A stretch of 25,039 nt of DNA from Sulfitobacter sp. (GTDB lineage Bacteria > Pseudomonadota > Alphaproteobacteria > Rhodobacterales > Rhodobacteraceae): the NCBI GenBank assembly GCA_024636405.1, contig JAGXHC010000219.1, positions 1-25,039 on the forward strand, written 5' to 3'. The notes under the pieces are model-generated. The model saw nothing but the letters and a program-made list of their open reading frames with translations, was not told where the DNA came from and searched no databases. This document shows positions 1 to 7,499 of this stretch, one piece after another. Each line of letters begins with the position of its first letter. The stretch's first letter is position 1. The position numbers were made by a program, and so were the translations under genes.

Positions 1-129
1 ATCTCCGTCTTCGAAACCTACCAAGACATCGTCACGCAATGCTGCGACGCATGGAACTTCTTCGCCAACGACATCGAGGCCGTCAAATCCATCACAACAC
101 GTGATTACGCCAAAACGGTCAAAGGCTAA
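1..129 (+). mobile_element. IS630-family transposase, C-terminal end (cut by window edge)
   Basis: The first 42 codons are open from base 1 and end at TAA 127-129. The peptide starts ISVFETYQDIVTQCCDAWNF, which resembles the C-terminal tail of IS630/Tc1-type transposases (the usual form is close to YxDIVxxCCDAWN). The catalytic DDE residues would lie upstream, outside the window, so it cannot be said whether the element is intact. Its right end probably lies just after the stop codon, around 130-145, where the sequence reads GCCGTTGGTATAAG. That boundary is inferred because the other end is not visible for an inverted-repeat comparison. The element sits about 240 bases upstream of the glycosyltransferase operon and points towards it. 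Confidence 0.75.
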
Positions 130-369
130 GGCCGTTGGTATAAGTGGTTAAATGTATGTGAATCCCCCCCGAGATGGAGATAGACTGGCACATGGCGAAA
201 AAGGGAGTACTTGTGCCGGTTGCAGGCAAATAAAAACTGCGCAATTAGTCAACATAGACTACAAAATTTAGCCAGGATTGGCGAAGTTGTTTTTGACATT
301 ACGGGACTCTTTGGCACAACAGGGTGTGACCTGCGGCTTTAGGCACCAAGACTAAGTTAGGACCGGCCC
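130..369 (+). promoter_or_regulatory. Spacer between IS end and glycan operon, with weak candidate promoter
   Basis: No gene is seen here. The DNA is AT-richer than the flanking genes. A good -35-like hexamer TTGACA occurs at 293-298, but the hexamer about 17 bases further on (around 315-321, ACAAC region) is a poor -10, so the promoter call is weak. A clear ribosome-binding sequence AGGA (359-362) lies 7 bases before the ATG at 370 and fixes the start of the first glycosyltransferase. All six genes behind it overlap, so transcription of the whole operon is likely to begin in this spacer or from the insertion sequence. Confidence 0.3.
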
Positions 370-1575
370 ATGAGCCAATCGCCCAACCAGCATATCCGTC
401 ATGGAAAGCCCTCGCGACGGATCATCTTTTACAGCCATGATACATTTGGTCTAGGACACCTGCGCCGCTCACGTGCTTTGGCCGCCGCCCTGACCCAGGG
501 CGACGAAACCGCGTCGGCGATTATCCTCACCGGATCGCCCGTTGCCGGGCGGTTTACCTTTCCCGAACGCGTTGACCACATTCGCCTGCCCGGTGTGACA
601 AAGCTGGCCGATGGCAGCTACGTGGCCCAAACGCTGGGCCTTAATATTGACGAAATCACGTCGCTGCGTGCGGGGCTGATCAAGACGGCCATCCAGGAAT
701 ACGAGCCCGATCTGCTGATCGTTGACAAAGAGCCCTCGGGCTTTCGCGGTGAATTGCTGCCCAGCCTTGAATGGCTGCGGGACCATGGCAAGACGAAAAC
801 GGTGTTGGGACTGCGCGACGTGTTGGATGAACCAGAGGTGCTTGCCGTCGAGTGGGCGCGCAAGAACGCCATCGAAGCGACCGAAGAGTTCTACGATGAA
901 ATCTGGGTGTATGGAGATCGCGACGTCTATGATCCTACCAAGGGGCTGCCCCTGTCGGATGATGCCCGTGCCCGTATGCACTGGACTGGCTATCTGCGCC
1001 GCGAAACGACCGATGCCGGTGACCTGCCCGACCATCCCTATGTTCTGATCACACCCGGTGGCGGCGGTGACGGTGCCGCGATGGTTTCATTGGTGCTCGA
1101 AGCCTATGAGAAGGACCCCGATCTGGCACCTAAAGCGGTCCTTATTTACGGGCCGTTCCTGTCAGGCGATGTTCGTGACGCCTTTGATGCCCGCGTTGAA
1201 AAGCTGAACGGTCGCGTCACTGCGGTAGGCTTCGAGAGCCGTATCGAAGCCTTGTTTGTCGGTGCCGAGGGCGTTGTCTGCATGGGCGGCTACAACACGT
1301 TTTGCGAGGTCTTGTCCTTTGACAAGCGTGCGGTAATCGTGCCGCGCACGGTGCCGCGCCTTGAGCAATGGATCAGGGCCAGCCGTGCCGAAGAGATGGG
1401 CCTTGTCCGTATGCTGGATGAAAAGCGCGATGGCATGACCGCTGACGCGATGATCGCCGCGATCCGCAACCTGCCCCATCAGAACAAGCCCTCGCAGGCC
1501 GGTGCAGACGGGTTGCTTGACGGGTTGGACGTGGTGATCAAACGTGGCAACGCGTTGATGGATGGTACAGAATGA
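370..1575 (+). CDS. GT28-like glycosyltransferase (COG4671-type), first gene of glycan operon
   Basis: The 401-residue protein is a predicted cytoplasmic glycosyltransferase with a two-domain GT-B layout like MurG. The N-terminal domain carries FGLGHLRRSRALA, the acceptor-side glycine motif of such enzymes. The C-terminal domain has a glycine-rich donor-binding turn TPGGGGDG at about residue 228 and CMGGYNTFCEVL at residues 304-315, where MurG-like enzymes have their nucleotide-sugar contact helix. I assign it to the predicted glycosyltransferases of COG4671 from recall. The sugar and acceptor are unknown. The ATG has an AGGA site 7 bases upstream. The stop overlaps the next start (ATGA). The gene at 4464 looks like a diverged relative with the same GYNT motif. 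Confidence 0.85.
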   Translation: MSQSPNQHIRHGKPSRRIIFYSHDTFGLGHLRRSRALAAALTQGDETASAIILTGSPVAGRFTFPERVDHIRLPGVTKLADGSYVAQTLGLNIDEITSLRAGLIKTAIQEYEPDLLIVDKEPSGFRGELLPSLEWLRDHGKTKTVLGLRDVLDEPEVLAVEWARKNAIEATEEFYDEIWVYGDRDVYDPTKGLPLSDDARARMHWTGYLRRETTDAGDLPDHPYVLITPGGGGDGAAMVSLVLEAYEKDPDLAPKAVLIYGPFLSGDVRDAFDARVEKLNGRVTAVGFESRIEALFVGAEGVVCMGGYNTFCEVLSFDKRAVIVPRTVPRLEQWIRASRAEEMGLVRMLDEKRDGMTADAMIAAIRNLPHQNKPSQAGADGLLDGLDVVIKRGNALMDGTE

Positions 1576-2813
1576 ACCAACCGAAACTTGCTGTCGTTGT
1601 CAAAGGCTGGCCGCGCCTGTCCGAAACGTTCATCGCGCAGGAACTTGTCGCCTTGGAAGAGGCTGGTTTGCACTTTGACATCTGGTCCCTCCGCCACCCG
1701 ACCGACAAAAAGACCCATCCGCTGCATGACCGTTTGCAGGCCAAAGTGCGCTATTTGCCGGAATACCTGAAAGATGATCCGGCCCGCGTTGCCAAAGCCC
1801 GCGCGGCTGCACGCAAAATGGAGGGCTATGCAGAGGCCCTTGCAATATTCGAACGCGATCTGGCCCGCGACAATACCCCGAACCGGCGACGCCGCTTTGG
1901 TCAGGCCTGCGTGCTGGCGCATGAATTACCAGCGCAAACAAGCGGCCTTTATGCGCATTTTCTACATACACCTTCTTCGGTTGCACGCTATGCCGCCATT
2001 TTGCGGGGCCTGCCCTGGAGCTTTTCGGCACATGCCAAAGACATCTGGACCTCGCCCGACTGGGAGCTGCGCGAAAAGCTGGACCCGGCATGCCATGGCG
2101 CTGCCTTCGGGGCGACCTGCACGGGCTTTGGTGCCAGACATCTGCGCGATCTTGCGGCGGATCCAAGCCGCATTGACCTCGTCTATCATGGGCTTGATCT
2201 GTCACGGTTTCCCGATGCCCCCACCCGCATTGAACGCAAGCCAACCAGCCCGTTTCAGATGATGTCCGTCGGGCGCATGGTCGAGAAGAAGGGCTTTGAT
2301 AACCTGATCGACGCGCTGGCATTGTTGCCACGGGCGCTGGACTGGCATTGGACCCACATCGGGGGCGGCACCTTGTCAGACGCCATGATGACGCGGGCCA
2401 GAAGGCTGGGTATCACCGACCGTATCACCTGGCGCGGGGCCTGTGACCAGCCCGAAGTCATCGCAGAGATGCGTTCCGCCGATCTGTTTGTTTTGCCTTC
2501 GCGTATTGCGAAAAACGGCGACCGCGATGGTCTGCCCAATGTGCTGATGGAGGCCGCAAGTCAAAAGCTGCCGATCCTCAGCACGCCCGTATCTGCGATA
2601 CCGGAATTTATCGAATCCGGCGTCAGCGGTATCCTAAGCGATGATGCCCCCGCGGCACTTGCAGCTGCGATGGAACAGTTTGCAGATGATCCCACGCTTG
2701 GCCCCCGGATGGCCGAGGTGGCGCATAAAAGATTGCATGACGATTTCACCATGGCCCCCGGTATCCGCCAGCTGCACAAGCGGCTTGACGCGATGTTGTC
2801 ATCGACAAGCTGA
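1572..2813 (+). CDS. GT4-type glycosyltransferase (group 1)
   Basis: The 413-residue protein fits the GT4 group of retaining GT-B glycosyltransferases. It opens with KLAVVVKGWPRLSETFIAQE, typical of exopolysaccharide and colanic-acid-type enzymes in this group. The donor domain begins near VGRMVEKKGFDNLIDAL (about residue 233). The nucleotide-sugar-binding region is DGLPNVLMEAASQKLPIL, with the conserved glutamate at about residue 327, followed by STPVSAIPEFIESGVSGIL. Length is normal for the family. No signal peptide is seen, so it should act at the cytoplasmic face of the membrane. It starts inside the stop codon of the preceding gene (ATGA) and is therefore probably translationally coupled. 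The sugar transferred cannot be told from sequence. Confidence 0.85.
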   Translation: MNQPKLAVVVKGWPRLSETFIAQELVALEEAGLHFDIWSLRHPTDKKTHPLHDRLQAKVRYLPEYLKDDPARVAKARAAARKMEGYAEALAIFERDLARDNTPNRRRRFGQACVLAHELPAQTSGLYAHFLHTPSSVARYAAILRGLPWSFSAHAKDIWTSPDWELREKLDPACHGAAFGATCTGFGARHLRDLAADPSRIDLVYHGLDLSRFPDAPTRIERKPTSPFQMMSVGRMVEKKGFDNLIDALALLPRALDWHWTHIGGGTLSDAMMTRARRLGITDRITWRGACDQPEVIAEMRSADLFVLPSRIAKNGDRDGLPNVLMEAASQKLPILSTPVSAIPEFIESGVSGILSDDAPAALAAAMEQFADDPTLGPRMAEVAHKRLHDDFTMAPGIRQLHKRLDAMLSSTS

Positions 2814-3889
2814 TGCAGCTGGCCTTTTACGCACCCCTCAAGGCCCCCGACCATCCGACCCCTTCAGGCGATCGCGCAATGGCCCGCGCCTTGATCGCAG
2901 CGTTAGCGTTCGGCGGCGCAAAGGTCAGTCTGGCGAGCACCTTAAGAACACGCGATGGCAACGGCGATCCGGAGCATCAACAAAAGCTGATGGATCACGC
3001 TCAAGCCGAGATCGCGCGCCTTATCCCATTGGGGCGCAAGGCGGGATGGCAGGCGTGGATCACCTATCACAACTACTACAAGGCCCCCGACCTGATCGGG
3101 CCATCTGTGGCAAAGGCCTTGGGCATTCCCTATCTGTTGATTGAATCGACACGTGCGCGCAAACGCCTGACTGGCGCTTGGGCACAATTTGCCAAGGCGG
3201 CAGAAGCGGCAAGCAATGCGGCAGATGTGATCTTTTTTTTGACACACCGCGACGCCGAGACGCTTGAAAGGGACCGGACCGAAAGCCAAAAGCTGATCCA
3301 TTTGCGGCCCTTTCTTGTGCGCGAAAGCTTGCCTGCCCCAGCCGCAACGAACGGCCCCATGCTGGCAGTTGGCATGTTGCGCGCAGGCGACAAGCTGGCC
3401 TCGTACCAGATGATCGCGGAAACACTTTCCCTATTGCCCGAAGGGACATGGTCGTTGCACATTGCGGGCGATGGTCCCGCGCGTGCGCAAGTTGAAGGCT
3501 TGATGGCACCGTTCGGGTCTGCGGTTCGGTTTCTGGGGCAGCTAGACGCCAGCGCACTGGAAAAAGTCTATCATGCCGCATCGCTTTTATTCTGGCCCGG
3601 CGTCAACGAAGCCTTCGGGCTGGCATATCTCGAAGCGCAGGCGGCGGGCCTTCCGGTCGTTGCCCAAGACCGGCCCGGCGTGCGCGATGTTCTGGCACCG
3701 GGGCAATATCCGAACCCTGCCGACGGCGTGTCTGCCTTGGCAGCGCAGCTGCAATCGCTGCTGTCTGATGACGCTTTTCGAAGGCGTCTTGGTGCCGATG
3801 CCCAAGCCCATGTCGCAGCGCATCATCTGTTGCCCGCGGCCTCGGAAACCTTGCATTCCGGCCTCGCAGCTTGTGGAGTACGACCATGA
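2813..3889 (+). CDS. GT4-type glycosyltransferase
   Basis: A second GT4-like enzyme, 358 residues. The N-terminal part MQLAFYAPLKAPDHPTPSGD is typical of acceptor domains that begin with a substrate loop. The donor domain contains LHIAGDGPAR and the E-x7-E signature NEAFGLAYLEAQAAGLPVVA, with the two glutamates at residues 266 and 274. It is somewhat shorter than many GT4 enzymes but has both Rossmann-like halves. Its ATG at 2813 shares one base with the stop of the previous gene (TGATG), and its own stop overlaps the next start by ATGA. An uninterrupted T8 run near 3233-3240 lies inside the coding region without breaking the frame. Confidence 0.83.
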   Translation: MQLAFYAPLKAPDHPTPSGDRAMARALIAALAFGGAKVSLASTLRTRDGNGDPEHQQKLMDHAQAEIARLIPLGRKAGWQAWITYHNYYKAPDLIGPSVAKALGIPYLLIESTRARKRLTGAWAQFAKAAEAASNAADVIFFLTHRDAETLERDRTESQKLIHLRPFLVRESLPAPAATNGPMLAVGMLRAGDKLASYQMIAETLSLLPEGTWSLHIAGDGPARAQVEGLMAPFGSAVRFLGQLDASALEKVYHAASLLFWPGVNEAFGLAYLEAQAAGLPVVAQDRPGVRDVLAPGQYPNPADGVSALAAQLQSLLSDDAFRRRLGADAQAHVAAHHLLPAASETLHSGLAACGVRP

Positions 3890-4467
3890 TCCAACTCGCC
3901 CTTCTTCGCCACGGCCACACAGATTGGAACCGCGCAGGCCGCATTCAGGGCCGCACGGATATCCCGCTGGATGCCGAAGCACGCGCAGCGCTTGCCGGAC
4001 TATGCCTGCCTTCCCCTTGGGACGAGGCCGATCTGACCTCAAGCCCGCTTGCGCGAGCCGTCGAGACGGCAAAGCTGGTTGCAGGCAAGACCCCGCAAAC
4101 CGATCCTGCCTTGATGGAGATGGACTGGGGCGCTTGGGAAGGGCAGCGTGGCATTGATCTGAAGGCCGACCCCGACAGCGGGTTTCGCGACATCGAGCAT
4201 TGGGGATGGGACTATACGCCGCCGGGCGGTGAAAGCCCCGCAGCCTTGCGCGACCGCCTGATTCCTTGGGCTAATGCGCTTGGCCGCGATACGGTCGCGG
4301 TGTGTCATATCGGCGTGATGCGCGTGTTGCTGGCGCATGCGATGGGCTGGCATTTCGAAGGAAATCCGCCGTTTCAGATCAAGCGCAACCGCCTATATGT
4401 CATACAGATTGCCGCGCAAGGCTGGCAGGCCTCGGCCACACCCATCCGGCTGGAAACCCGCGCATGA
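3886..4467 (+). CDS. Histidine phosphatase family protein (phosphoglycerate-mutase-like)
   Basis: The 193-residue protein belongs to the histidine phosphatase (branch 1) superfamily. The phosphorylated-histidine motif LLRHGHT lies at residues 6-12 (His9). The acid region is MEMDWGAWEGQ at residues 77-87, and the second catalytic histidine is His141 in AVCHIGVMR. The ATG at 3886 is preferred over an in-frame TTG at 3871, because a GGAG site at 3875-3878 is correctly spaced and homologous proteins begin just before the RHG motif. It sits between glycosyltransferase genes with ATGA overlaps on both sides. A role dephosphorylating a sugar-phosphate intermediate of the same pathway is plausible but inferred; the substrate is not evident. 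Confidence 0.88.
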   Translation: MIQLALLRHGHTDWNRAGRIQGRTDIPLDAEARAALAGLCLPSPWDEADLTSSPLARAVETAKLVAGKTPQTDPALMEMDWGAWEGQRGIDLKADPDSGFRDIEHWGWDYTPPGGESPAALRDRLIPWANALGRDTVAVCHIGVMRVLLAHAMGWHFEGNPPFQIKRNRLYVIQIAAQGWQASATPIRLETRA

Positions 4468-5606
4468 AAGTCTGCATCGTTGTCACACATCTTCTTGGCA
4501 CCGGTCACTTGAGCCGTGCGTTGACCTTGGCGCGTGCTTATAAAGCACAGGGGCACCAAGCCACCGTCATATCCGGTGGCATGCCGGCATCACAGTTAAA
4601 CACCGACGGGGTTGAACTGGTTCAACTTCCCGCTGTCAGATCGGACGGTGTAAACTTTGCGCGGCTTCTCGACCAGACGGGCGCAGAAGCAGACGAGGCG
4701 CATTTTTCCGCCCGCATCGCGATGCTGATCGATACGGTAATTGCCCAACAGCCCGATGTCTTGATCACGGAACTTTTCCCCTTTGGCCGGCGCACCTTAA
4801 AGGCCGAGTTCACCGCTTTGCTGGAAGCCGCCGATGCCTTGCAAAAGCGGCCACTGATCTGCGCGTCGATCCGCGATATCCTCGCCCCGCCCTCGAAACC
4901 CGCCAAGGTAACACTTGCCAACGAACTGGTTTCGCAATTCTACGATGCGGTGCTGGTCCATTCGGATGCCGAGGTGACACCGCTTGCGCTAAGCTGGCCT
5001 GTGTCCGATGCGTTGGGCAAAAAATTGTATTACACCGGGTTTGTTGCGCCCCCCATTGCTCCACCGCACCCCGAACAACTTGGACTGGACGAGATTATCG
5101 TCAGTGCGGGCGGGGGGGATGTCGGTGCGCATGTGTTTGACGCAGCCCTTTGTGCCGCCAGACAAGACCGCCACAAACGCAGATGGCGACTTCTGCTTGG
5201 CGGGCAGGATGCACCGGCACGCTCAGAGAGGTTGATGCGCGACGCGCCTGTCAACGTCATCATCGAGCCCGCCCGCCCGGAGTTTCGCCAGATGTTGTAT
5301 CATGCAGCCGCCTCCGTTTCGATGTGCGGCTACAACACCGCCCTCGACGTCCTGCAAAGCGGTGTTCGTGCCGTTTTTGTCCCATTTGATGCGGGCAACG
5401 AGGTCGAGCAAGGACTGCGCGCCGATGCGCTGGCGCAATTGGACGGGATTACGGTTCTGCGCACAGCAGATCTGACAGCGGAAACTCTGCTGGATGCATT
5501 GACCGACGTGCTGCAAGCCCCCAAGCGCGCGCCACGGGCCGATGGCTTTGACGGGGCAAACGAAACCGTCGAAATCACGCAAACCCTGAAAGGCGGCATG
5601 TCGTGA
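4464..5606 (+). CDS. GT28-like glycosyltransferase (second COG4671-like copy)
   Basis: The 380-residue protein begins MKVCIVVTHLLGTGHLSRAL, the N-terminal glycine-loop form seen in MurG-like glycosyltransferases. A donor loop SAGGGDVGAH starts at about residue 214, and SMCGYNTALDVLQ contains C288-G-Y-N-T292. These match the corresponding motifs of the first gene in the operon, so the two appear to be diverged members of one family. The start at 4464 was chosen because it overlaps the phosphatase stop as ATGA and gives a normal N terminus; a longer in-frame extension upstream would lie inside the phosphatase gene. The acceptor and donor are unknown. Confidence 0.83.
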   Translation: MKVCIVVTHLLGTGHLSRALTLARAYKAQGHQATVISGGMPASQLNTDGVELVQLPAVRSDGVNFARLLDQTGAEADEAHFSARIAMLIDTVIAQQPDVLITELFPFGRRTLKAEFTALLEAADALQKRPLICASIRDILAPPSKPAKVTLANELVSQFYDAVLVHSDAEVTPLALSWPVSDALGKKLYYTGFVAPPIAPPHPEQLGLDEIIVSAGGGDVGAHVFDAALCAARQDRHKRRWRLLLGGQDAPARSERLMRDAPVNVIIEPARPEFRQMLYHAAASVSMCGYNTALDVLQSGVRAVFVPFDAGNEVEQGLRADALAQLDGITVLRTADLTAETLLDALTDVLQAPKRAPRADGFDGANETVEITQTLKGGMS

Positions 5607-6352
5607 AGGTCGATTGGCACCCCCTGAAAGCCGAACTTGCCTTGTGGCGGGGCCAAGCGCGCACTCTGCCGATCTGGTGGCGTGACGATGATGCCGTTGA
5701 ACCCACAGCAGCACTTGAGCGTCTGAGCGCACTGGCCGAGGCGCTGGCCCTGCCCGTGCATCTGGCCGTCATCCCCAAAAATGCCAAACCTGCTTTGCCC
5801 GATTTTACCAATGCGCATGATGCAATCATCCCCCTCGTGCATGGCTGGCAACACACGAACAACGCCACCGAGGGGGCGAAAAAAGCCGAATTCGGCCACC
5901 CGCGCAAAGCTGCAGCAACCGAAGCTGCCCTTGCGCTGGACCGCATGCAGGTGATGTTCAAAGACCGGCTTTTGCCGATCTTTGTGCCCCCGTGGAACAG
6001 GCTGGACGATGCGCTGTTGCCGGAACTTGCACAGGCAGGCTACTTGGGTTTCTCGACCTATTTGCCACGTGCGGCCCGTGTCGCGGTGCCGGGCCTTGTC
6101 CAGATCAACACACATATTGACCCGATTTTCTGGCGCGGCGGGCGCGGGCTGGTCCCTGCGTCCGAACAGATCGCCCATATCGTTCAATTGCTGCAAGACC
6201 GACGCCTTGGCATCACCGATGCGGATGAGCCATTGGGGTTTTTGACCCATCATCTGGTGCATGACGATGACAACTGGGAGTTTACACAGGCCTGCCTTGC
6301 CACGTTGCTGGATGGCGGCGCTGTCCCCGCCGACCTGCGCACCCTGCCCTAG
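5603..6352 (+). CDS. Polysaccharide deacetylase (NodB-like), cytoplasmic
   Basis: The 249-residue protein resembles the NodB-homology fold of carbohydrate esterase family 4, which removes N-acetyl groups from sugars with a metal ion. Visible motifs are WWRDDD at residues 25-30 (acidic motif 1), HGWQH at residues 80-84 (H-x3-H metal pair) and VPPWN at residues 128-132 (motif 3). It has no signal peptide or membrane segment, unlike secreted deacetylases, so it should act on a cytoplasmic precursor. It starts with GTG overlapping the previous stop (GTGA) and is the last gene of the operon. Its stop shares bases with the stop of the convergent PhnA-like gene (CTAG). Confidence 0.82.
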   Translation: MKVDWHPLKAELALWRGQARTLPIWWRDDDAVEPTAALERLSALAEALALPVHLAVIPKNAKPALPDFTNAHDAIIPLVHGWQHTNNATEGAKKAEFGHPRKAAATEAALALDRMQVMFKDRLLPIFVPPWNRLDDALLPELAQAGYLGFSTYLPRAARVAVPGLVQINTHIDPIFWRGGRGLVPASEQIAHIVQLLQDRRLGITDADEPLGFLTHHLVHDDDNWEFTQACLATLLDGGAVPADLRTLP

Positions 6353-6861
6353 CGTTTCTTGACGAACTCGGTCAGGATCACGATCCGCTGGCCTTCAACA
6401 CGCCCTTCGATATGGGCCGGGTTGTCCGCCACAAGCGAGATTTTGTGCACAGCCGTCCCGCGCTTTGCGGTAAAGCCACCGCCCTTGACGGGCAGATCCT
6501 TGATCAGCACCACGGTATCGCCTGCGCTGAGCGGCACGCCGTTGCTGTCTTTGTGATCGCTCGGAGCGGCGACATTATCGGCCCACGCCCGCGTTTCATC
6601 ATCAAGGTATAGCTGCTCGGCCAAGTCCGTCGCCCAAGCTTCGGGGATGCGGGCCAGTATCCGGGCAGCAAGCACCTGGATCGCGGGGTCTTCGGACCAC
6701 ATCGTCGCGCCAATCGCGCGAAAATGGTCGGCGTTCGGCTCTGCTGCGACGATCTGATCTGCGCAGATGCCACAGATGGCAACGCTGGCACCATCAGGGC
6801 CACCGGGCACAGGGGTTTCGATCAAGGGCGTGTCTGGCGTGGCGCAAAGGGGGCATGTCAT
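6349..6861 (-). CDS. phnA: PhnA/YjdM-like zinc-ribbon protein
   Basis: The 170-residue protein has an N-terminal zinc ribbon with CPLC (residues 3-6) and CGIC (30-33). A middle section is rich in acidic and helical residues. The C-terminal part, GVPLSAGDTVVLIKDLPVKG onwards, ends in RIVILTEFVKKR, which is typical of the PhnA (YjdM) C-terminal domain. Despite the name, PhnA proteins are not shown to cleave phosphonates, and no other phosphonate genes are in the window, so no pathway is inferred. It is longer than the roughly 110-residue E. coli protein because of the middle insertion. It converges on the glycan operon and is otherwise alone. Confidence 0.85.
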   Translation of the reverse strand: MTCPLCATPDTPLIETPVPGGPDGASVAICGICADQIVAAEPNADHFRAIGATMWSEDPAIQVLAARILARIPEAWATDLAEQLYLDDETRAWADNVAAPSDHKDSNGVPLSAGDTVVLIKDLPVKGGGFTAKRGTAVHKISLVADNPAHIEGRVEGQRIVILTEFVKKR

Positions 6862-6979
6862 CGCGTTGTCCTAGACCCTTAATGCGCTGCGCGAAACATA
6901 AAACAGCGCAAGCCACGAAACGAGCGGAACAAGTATCGCGGCCAGTGTGTTGGAAAGAATAGTATTAAGGAACTCGTAA

Positions 6980-7339
6980 ATGTTTAACACACGTACAATT
7001 ATCGCCGCCGTTCTTGCAGGCATCGCCGGCACAATCGCAAACTCCATCGCCATTACTGCCGCCATGGGTGCGACCTTGATGCCGCTGATCTTCAGCTTCG
7101 GCCGCGAGGCTGTTGCAATCCTTGTGGCGCTGCTGCTGATCCCGATCTTCGCCCGCCTGAGCGGTGCGAGCGCCTGGATCTCCTCGTTCCTGACGCTGAC
7201 GATCCTGCCGTCGGTTCTGGCCAAATTGGTCTTTGACGCCGGGTCATCGTGGAGCGCGGTTTTGATGCTGAACGCCGTCTACGCCATCGTGGCGATCCTC
7301 CTTTATGTGCTGGTGGTGCGCAACGCTTCGAAGATTTAG
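6980..7339 (+). CDS. Small integral membrane protein, unknown function
   Basis: The 119-residue protein is very hydrophobic, with about four predicted membrane segments: roughly residues 6-30, 34-55, 63-85 and 91-113. It begins MFNTRTIIAAVLAGIAGTIA and ends in a short positively charged tail, VVRNASKI. An AAGGA sequence at about 6967-6971 lies 8 to 9 bases before the ATG at 6980, supporting the start. I do not recognise a named family with confidence. It stands alone between the divergent PhnA-like gene and convergent lepA, so context gives no function. The opposite strand is also open over part of this stretch but lacks a ribosome-binding site. Confidence 0.72.
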   Translation: MFNTRTIIAAVLAGIAGTIANSIAITAAMGATLMPLIFSFGREAVAILVALLLIPIFARLSGASAWISSFLTLTILPSVLAKLVFDAGSSWSAVLMLNAVYAIVAILLYVLVVRNASKI

Positions 7340-7382
7340 CTGTAAGGGACGTTTTGGTCTCTGGCCGGATTTCTCGGCAGAT

Positions 7383-7416
7383 GCTGGACCCAACCGGAAA
7401 CACGGTCGGGTCCAGC
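7383..7416. other. Strong hairpin between membrane-protein gene and lepA
   Basis: A perfect 9-base inverted repeat, GCTGGACCC (7383-7391) and GGGTCCAGC (7408-7416), encloses a second pairing ACCG/CGGT around the loop GAAACA. The RNA from either strand would form the same stem. It lies in the convergent gap between the membrane-protein gene (ends 7339) and lepA (ends 7500), which suits a bidirectional terminator. However, no T-tract follows on either strand, so it does not meet the standard intrinsic-terminator form. Confidence 0.5.
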
Positions 7417-7499
7417 GGCTCAAGTGAACCGTCACCATGGAATTAATCAGGCTGCGGGGCTTTCCACAGTCGCCCGTCTAAGTCGAAAACAGCCGAGTT

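Noticed and set aside
6871..7224. Minus-strand frame ending in a hydrophobic stretch (NTLAAILVPLVSWLALFYVS)
   Set aside because: It overlaps the plus-strand membrane-protein gene, which has a better start and ribosome-binding site. Only the last 37 codons look membrane-like and they have no ATG with a ribosome-binding sequence.
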